Shown here one piece after another: positions 61,801 to 64,000 of a DNA stretch of 64,000 bases. A program made the translations under genes and the position numbers. The notes under the pieces are model-generated. The model made no database searches, was not told the DNA's origin, and was given only the letters and a program-made list of their open reading frames with translations. Source of the stretch: Macrobrachium rosenbergii (lineage: Eukaryota; Arthropoda; Malacostraca; Decapoda; Palaemonidae); contig NC_089761.1 of the NCBI RefSeq assembly GCF_040412425.1, positions 23,130,144 to 23,194,143 of the forward strand, given 5' to 3'. Position 1 is the first letter of the stretch. Every line of letters begins with the position of its first letter.

Positions 61801-63496
61801 GCGCCTCAGTCTTTATGCATGTGTATATACGAGTATACTCGTATGTGCGTGAGCATATGTACATATATTCGTAACGTGCAGGTAAACTACAGTATGCACT
61901 TGCTTTGTGTTTGATTACCTTTGTATTTATCTCTCTGGGTTATCCATTATTGCTATTTACAGTATGTGGTATGGCGTACGGAAATTTACTAATCCTTACT
62001 TGTCCTAAACACCTCATAAATCAACTTATGCAATCATACATCATTGGGTCAATTTCAGCCAATCTGTACTGATTGACACTTCAGGCCATGCTCAGCAACT
62101 GTCAGAATAGGTCAGTTTAGAGCATGGTAATAGATTATTACAGTAAAACCCCCGTATTCGTGGAGGATGCATACCACACACACACACACCCTGCGAATAG
62201 CTAAAATACGCAAATACTTATAATCCCTGTAAAAATACTTAGAATTGCCTATTTTGATAGTTCAATCACAAAAAAAAACTAAAAATGCTTATACCTGAGT
62301 ATTTTAATAGTTTTATCACAAAAAGTGCACTTAGTTATGAAAATCATATGAAAATACAGTATTAGTGAATATTTCTGAGTGAAAAACACCGCGAATGGGT
62401 GAATTTTCTGCAAATAATGTGTATATATGTTCCATAGAGAAACCTGCGAATAGGTGAGTCCGCGAATCGTGAGAACGCGAATATGGGGGTGTTTACTGTA
62501 ATGCTCTTGTCTCATTTGGCTATTACATTAATAAAGAAAAATTGTAAAAGACATAATTTCTTACTAACTTGCCAGGCTTCATTGTATAACACAGTTTATA
62601 CTGTTAAGCTTATAGGCAGTAATGAGGGCAACTATACTTATAGAAATTCTGATGTACTGTATTTATTACACTTCAAATAATAACAAGTGTTTGGCCTAAC
62701 TTTGATAAAATTATTTTAACAAATGACTCCCAGACTTACATCCTAGGTCGTCCTAGAAGCAAATTGTATTCTTAGGGTTTTTAATCATTAGAAAATTCTT
62801 GGTTTTCCGATTGTGGAAAACGTAAGGTGGGATTAGGGAAGAATCTGTTATGGGAAAAGTCAAAAGTTAATAGGTTTTAGTGCATATTTAAAGAAAGGGA
62901 AATAATATTAGCAGGTGGCACACTAGCTACCCAATAATTTCTTTTGTTGTCTATGCCAGTTAGATTTTAGATGAGCTGATGAAATACTAGAAAAAAGAAT
63001 CGCATAATTTATATTCGTACTTTACATGTAATGGCGCTAAAGAAAGCATTCAGTTATAAAAGTAGACACAGGAGAAGCTGTAAGAAAGCAGTAGGAAAGC
63101 TTAGAAAATCTTGTGGAAAGGCATAAATGACTAGCTTGACAACAAGGAATTGGAGAGAACACATTTCATGTCTGTACAAATATTACGGAACATTAATGTT
63201 GTGCCCTTTTACTTCTACACTATATCTAGCAATATTTACTGGTATTTGCTTTTAAATAAGAGAGGGAAGTTGTTGAATGAATGTTGATGTGTTCTGATCC
63301 TTCTTACTCTTTAATAGGAAAGTATATGTTAAATTTGGTAAAATTATTGTTCATTTAACAGACAAGTAAGAGGCCAGTTACAACAGGAGGTCAAGGATTA
63401 TAAGCAAAAATTGGCAAACGCTAATCAAAGTGGCCAGGAATCAGACATTCGTTATCTCAAAATGAAAATGACGCTCATTGGAAAACAAATTGACAG
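40678..63496 (+). CDS. Unnamed coiled-coil protein, five internal exons
   Basis: Exons 40678-40848, 43418-43582, 44159-44329, 60320-60507 and 63362-63496 join in one frame to give about 276 residues; both ends of the gene lie outside what could be seen. The first three exons are homologous to one another (171, 165 and 171 bases, all phase 0) and share (E/K/R)S(A/V)A, ESK/NQR-L, STxE and LK motifs. The rest is Lys, Glu, Gln and Leu rich with heptad-like spacing, for example LEQKITSADEEIDLKSERLE and VRGQLQQEVKDYKQKLANAN, typical of a long coiled coil. No catalytic domain is seen. Two introns begin with GC rather than GT. The 16-kb intron between exons 3 and 4 holds two DIRS elements and a LINE remnant. 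The family was not recognised; a centrosomal or cytoskeletal coiled-coil protein is only one possibility. Confidence 0.7.
40849..43417 (+). other. Coiled-coil gene intron with Mutator-type remnant
   Basis: GC-AG intron. It holds the transposase remnant at 41750-42205; 40849-41749 and 42206-43417 are otherwise AT-rich without recognised content. The short intron 43583-44158 is empty. Confidence 0.5.
41750..42205 (-). pseudogene. Mutator-domain transposase remnant
   Basis: On the minus strand: FVGEGDSTAYKGVCSLNEGT, then YGTPYPVLKEECINHVRKRD, then FIAAIMRKMTGK farther on. GDxDS-Y and K-ECxNHV-KR are conserved in the Mutator-like domain family widespread in arthropod transposons. Stops follow on both sides and only this piece was recognised. 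Confidence 0.6.
43418..43582 (+). CDS. Coiled-coil gene, repeat exon B
   Basis: Follows TTTCCTCAACAG, 55 codons, KSAASHQLRPDTLNESKQRP to PKKISSDKK, donor GTAAGATA. Its proline content makes it a poorer coiled coil than exon C. Confidence 0.7.
44159..44329 (+). CDS. Coiled-coil gene, repeat exon C
   Basis: Follows TTTTTCTACAG, 57 codons, RSVASCQAQLQILRESNQRL to LMKLDCDKQ, donor GTAAGATA. It has the clearest heptad pattern of the three repeat exons. Confidence 0.75.
44574..44745 (+). repeat. E1 left inverted terminal repeat
   Basis: Begins TTTGTTCATGAGACTTACCT and ends near CTATTCAGATTTTT. It is the reverse complement, with small changes, of 50402-50570. Confidence 0.85.
44893..46500 (+). pseudogene. 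E1 gag-like region, degenerate
   Basis: Short open pieces include GLSEGEWKKYEAYMLKLERV (45049-45108) and QIGPIMPQAW to FPPIWRPFGRS (45336-45464). The latter is homologous to the 232-bp unit that is tandemly repeated near the 3' end of E2. The U6-like segment lies at 46006-46091. Beyond position in the element, no gag function can be shown. Confidence 0.5.
46006..46091 (+). ncRNA. U6 snRNA-like segment inside E1 (pseudogene)
   Basis: AGTACTTGCTTCGGCAGTAC at the start matches the U6 5' stem-loop almost base for base; GAACGAT.CAGAGA matches the region around the U6 ACAGAGA box, and AATCGTCGTTCCACATTTTT matches the U6 3' end including its T-run. It is about 85 bases against roughly 107 in intact U6; the segment between the ACAGAGA box and the 3' end is shortened. 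It has no U6-type upstream promoter that I see and is a fused or inserted RNA copy, sense with the element. Confidence 0.8.
46501..46850 (+). other. E1 unassigned stretch before RT
   Basis: No coding match. It contains a GTCAGTGGCAGTCAGTCAGT simple repeat and lies where the gag-RT junction would be. It may be an insertion. Confidence 0.3.
47000..47780 (+). pseudogene. E1 reverse transcriptase, frameshifted and split by 5S-like DNA
   Basis: Pieces in order: LLLERGYLIPLP (about 47040), YYRLFLVPKLSVGWRPILDV (about 47200-47260, fingers), NRSNNLVRKEKFKMEP, a palm piece like SLDLQDTYLHAPIHP, then FRALLWTL. After the 5S-like segment the frame resumes as VFTSLMKNVAMQLHLSHVGI and CADDWLIG, the last holding the YxDD-type catalytic pair. 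The DDWLI context is typical of DIRS elements. Confidence 0.8.
47467..47584 (+). rRNA. 5S rRNA-like segment embedded in E1 RT
   Basis: GGCCATACCACGTTGAAAAC, TCTCGTCCGATCAGCGAAGT, TAAGCAACGTTGGGTCTGGT, CAGTACTTGGATGGTTGACC and GCCTGGGAACACCAGATGCT follow eukaryotic 5S rRNA along its whole length, about 118 bases, including A-box, intermediate element and C-box regions. The 5' four bases are missing or altered. It interrupts the RT frame between FRAL and VFT. Orientation is the same as the element. It is an RNA-derived insertion or fusion, not an array member. Confidence 0.88.
48050..48620 (+). pseudogene. E1 RNase H domain, frameshifted
   Basis: LVLFSDGSSTGWGNTRG near 48145-48190 holds the first catalytic Asp strand (F-SDGS). 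ADLLCWRHQLLPKEWTLHQE near 48440-48500 matches the conserved NxxAD.LSR...EW-L end of DIRS RNase H. Several frames are needed. Confidence 0.7.
48860..49830 (+). pseudogene. E1 tyrosine recombinase, inactive
   Basis: The N-terminal SAM-like core reads VMDFLLYLREKLNIAVPTIK near 49041-49100. The C-terminal catalytic box reads HEVRAVATSMAFKKNMVLSD near 49704-49765. The terminal FASHY of relatives is damaged here (a base is lost at the Tyr codon), so the catalytic Tyr is gone. Frameshifts occur throughout. Confidence 0.75.
50264..50360 (+). repeat. E1 internal complementary region
   Basis: Its first half, ending GGCAGGTAAGTCTCATGAAC AAA near 50303, is the reverse complement of the first bases of the E1 left end. 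Its second half, from ATGATATTTTAATGATAAAA, is the reverse complement of the last bases of the E1 right end. This is the DIRS replication template region. Confidence 0.88.
50402..50596 (+). repeat. E1 right inverted terminal repeat with extension
   Basis: Reverse complement of the left repeat up to GTATGAACAAAC, then about 27 further bases (TTTATTTTATCATTAAAATA then TCATTTT) absent from the left end. DIRS1 is known to have a short right-end extension of this kind. Confidence 0.85.
50597..51374 (+). other. Spacer between E1 and E2
   Basis: Ordinary AT-rich DNA carrying a truncated SINE at 50761-50832. No other feature seen. Confidence 0.6.
50761..50832 (+). mobile_element. SINE 3' fragment
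   Basis: TAAATCTAATCCTTCGGGCC through GGTCTGGTTAAACTAAGATA matches the last 72 bases of the SINE at 61233-61507 nearly perfectly. The tRNA-like head is absent, as in a 5'-truncated copy. Confidence 0.85.
51375..51543 (+). repeat. E2 left inverted terminal repeat
   Basis: Begins TTTGTTCATGCGACTTACCT and ends near TTCTATTCAGATTTTT. It is matched in inverse by 57490-57655. Confidence 0.85.
51700..53590 (+). pseudogene. E2 gag-like region
   Basis: It opens with a Cys-rich piece, YASFRVCCVNECKVRLPKLG (51719-51778), perhaps a metal-binding knuckle. 51840-52580 has no coding match and looks inserted. A long open region follows (52637-53458 in two frames), including FSQGLVWRQV, KLSGKAGMWYETGEDVGSRV and MEVFNFLDWCLGALDVQD before a stop; the last piece resembles DIRS gag C-termini. 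Function (RNA binding or particle formation) is inferred from position. Confidence 0.6.
53598..53717 (+). rRNA. 5S rRNA-like segment embedded in E2 gag region
   Basis: About 120 bases, from GCCTACGGCCATACCACGTT to ATGCTGTTGGCGTCA, spanning all of 5S including GCGAAATTAAGCAACATTGG and GTGACCGCCTGGGGAACACC. It is sense with the element. It shares with the E1 copy the unusual TTGGGTCTGGTCAG and CCAGATGCTGTTGGCGTCAT, so both came from a similar 5S source, but it sits upstream of RT rather than inside it. Confidence 0.9.
54050..54600 (+). pseudogene. E2 reverse transcriptase, 5' truncated, altered YxDD
   Basis: The fingers (R-YYRLFLVPK in E1) are missing. The palm reads FQFRALCFRLSSAPMIFTII and MRNVARWLHLADIRISLYLD HWLIRA; the DIRS motif is LDDWLI, so the second catalytic Asp is His. 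The thumb continues LELTKSLGLLVNEEKSHLIP and VYLGIQMDSVAFQAFPSQER. Open for 158 codons from 54112 to 54588. Confidence 0.8.
54600..55300 (+). pseudogene. E2 RNase H domain
   Basis: YLVLFSDAVRGGMGSNTRGE (54709-54768) holds the first Asp strand. Later TEWTLHEEVCQELWRLWGRP and VDLFTTSRTKRLPLYISPIL are the conserved tail found in DIRS and Ngaro RNase H. A stop near 54828 and a frame change separate the halves. Confidence 0.75.
55380..56190 (+). pseudogene. E2 tyrosine recombinase, frameshifted
   Basis: FEPLSSASLKNVTRKVIFLT (55615-55674) leads into LATVKRVSELQAVSKHVG with the first catalytic Arg. The second box is HEVRAIATSVAFQKNMSLRD (near 56068-56127) with HxxR, and the nucleophile region is VFASHYLRS (56160-56188) with the Tyr kept. 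Two frame changes lie between. In DIRS this enzyme integrates a circular DNA copy, in place of an integrase. Confidence 0.85.
56243..57072 (+). repeat. Tandem array of about 232 bp, nearly four copies
   Basis: Units start near 56243, 56475, 56707 and 56940 with CAGATCGGCCCCATAACGCT and contain TTGATTTTGTGTTTTTACGT at the junctions. Each encodes a QIGPITLLGLDLC...GFPPIWRPF-like stretch also present once in the gag region of E1 (45336-45475). Copies are about 95 percent alike by eye. The array lies after the recombinase, out of its E1 place. Confidence 0.85.
57353..57448 (+). repeat. E2 internal complementary region
   Basis: The first half, CTGACAGGTAAGTCGCATGA ACAAA, complements the E2 left end including its own variants (CTGTCAG, GCGAC). 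The second half, ATGATATTTTAATGATAAAA to ACCTGGCAGATATAT, complements the E2 right end. Confidence 0.88.
57490..57686 (+). repeat. E2 right inverted terminal repeat
   Basis: GAAAATCTGAATAGAAAATG to CTGCCAGGTAAGTATGAGCA inverts the left repeat and ends with the ATTAAAATATCATTTT extension. Confidence 0.85.
57900..60240 (-). pseudogene. Degenerate LINE retrotransposon, minus strand
   Basis: Reading leftward: an endonuclease-like VVIVNAYG near 60110-60135, then scattered open pieces (59687-59881), then an RT C-terminal piece FAQKIKLTVNLNKSKIMRAN to NSFSYLGVIY at 58238-58400. KLxVNxxKSKxM and FxYLGxxI are hallmarks of APE-type LINE reverse transcriptases. Many stops occur. A 44-bp unit is tandemly doubled at about 60145-60232. 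Confidence 0.65.
60320..60507 (+). CDS. Coiled-coil gene exon, GC donor
   Basis: Follows TTTTCCCTCTTAG and encodes ALHAEMLSILAAHKLEGKKH to DLKSERLEKT plus two bases. It ends ACAAG|GCAAGTTT, matching the strong GC-donor consensus AG|GCAAGT. The two leftover bases plus A of the next exon give Arg. Confidence 0.75.
61219..61521 (+). repeat. 14-bp target-site duplication flanking SINE
   Basis: CTTATGACGTCACA occurs at 61219-61232 and at 61508-61521, exactly bordering the SINE. The duplicated site includes the palindrome TGACGTCA. Confidence 0.92.
61233..61507 (+). mobile_element. tRNA-derived SINE, full length with TSD
   Basis: Head contains an A-box-like segment and a B-box-like GCGAGTTCGAATCTCCGACC; body has GGTTCGGATTCCACAATAAG, GGTTCTTAGCCACGTAAAAG and TAATCCTTCGGGCCAGCCCT; tail AAACTAAGATATACTTAACT. 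It is flanked by a 14-bp duplication, showing LINE-type retroposition. Other copies are at 13942-14216 and 50761-50832. Confidence 0.9.
62141..62498. mobile_element. TA-flanked MITE, Tc1/mariner or pogo-like
   Basis: Left CAGTAAAACCCCCGTATTCG and right CGAATATGGGGGTGTTTACTG are inverted copies bordered by TA. Interior repeats ACCTGCGAATAGGTGA-like and CGCGAATGGGTGAA-like pieces; no ORF of note. Confidence 0.75.
63362..63496 (+). CDS. Coiled-coil gene exon, last in window
   Basis: Follows TTCATTTAACAG and encodes (R)QVRGQLQQEVKDYKQKLAN to TLIGKQID plus two bases, before GTGATT. The frame agrees with the preceding exon only if that exon uses its GC donor. Confidence 0.75.
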
Positions 63497-64000
63497 GTGA
63501 TTCATGTTTTGTTTTCAATTGAAAATTCTTATCAAATAGTGTTTACATATGTATATGTATCTGCATTTCCTTTATATATATATTGCAAGGTGGATTGTAT
63601 GTTATATTTAACCTGGAAGCTTAGTGTTCATTATGTGTAGACTAAGCGTAGGTTTGAAGTTATATTTAACTGATGAGGCTAGTTAAAAGATCAAATAAGC
63701 TAATCATCCATATTTTGATGTCAGGTTGGAGATAGAATGGAGTTATGCAGGGTTTTTGGAGAAACTATGCATTTAAAACAGTTTATACACAGACCCATTA
63801 ATTAGCCTTAACCTGTGGAAAATGGAGCCAGGTACACTGCCTTGAAGAGCTAATAGGAGCTAGATTCCATTAAACATGCTCTATCATCCAAAAACACTTT
63901 ACAGTAATATCATTCAAATGCATCTTAACATTACCCTTAAACAGAGAAAGAGAGAGAGTGTGCAGTACGCTTGTTATGCTCAGTCTGGGGCCCAATCTAG

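Larger units (their letters stand above)
60508..63361 (+). other. Coiled-coil gene intron with SINE and MITE
   Basis: GC-AG intron. It contains the SINE at 61233-61507 and the MITE at 62141-62498. Nothing else was recognised in 60508-61218, 61522-62140 or 62499-63361; 63497-64000 is also empty. Confidence 0.6.

Overview
The window reads as nuclear DNA of an arthropod, most likely a decapod crustacean. Genes are split by long introns, the intergenic DNA is AT-rich, long (AT)n and (TC)n tracts are frequent, and transposon debris is dense. The species assignment is inference. No ordinary free-standing RNA gene was found; RNA-like sequences occur only inside mobile elements.

Three genes are supported by in-phase splice junctions. 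(1) Plus strand, 2.1-17.0 kb: the 3' half of a CENP-C (Mif2) kinetochore gene, with the CENP-C motif and the C-terminal cupin; its 5' exons lie before the window. (2) Minus strand, 26.1-21.6 kb: a complete seven-exon cytosolic sulfotransferase (SULT family) of 349 codons, convergent with CENP-C. (3) Plus strand, 40.7-63.5 kb and open at both ends: an unnamed coiled-coil protein with three tandemly duplicated exons and two GC-AG introns.

Transposons, left to right: a tRNA-like foldback (1.6 kb), a TTAA-flanked piggyBac-type MITE built of about 378-bp repeats (3.4-5.2 kb), two copies of a short MITE (6.0 and 13.1 kb), a tRNA-derived SINE (13.9, 50.8 and 61.2 kb; the last has a 14-bp target duplication), TA-flanked MITEs (14.3 and 62.1 kb), a foldback MITE (27.8 kb), a broken Tc1/mariner-like transposase between long inverted repeats (32.6-35.7 kb), a Mutator-domain transposase remnant (42 kb) and a decayed LINE (57.9-60.2 kb).

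The most striking part is 44.6-57.7 kb: two DIRS-type tyrosine-recombinase retrotransposons, about 6.0 and 6.3 kb, in the same orientation within one intron of the coiled-coil gene. Each has inverted terminal repeats and an internal complementary region whose halves match that element's own outer ends. Both are broken. Both carry a sense-strand 5S rRNA-like segment, but at different places (inside the RT region in the first, in the gag region in the second). The first also carries a U6 snRNA-like segment. Small structured RNAs therefore seem to have been joined repeatedly into DIRS elements here.
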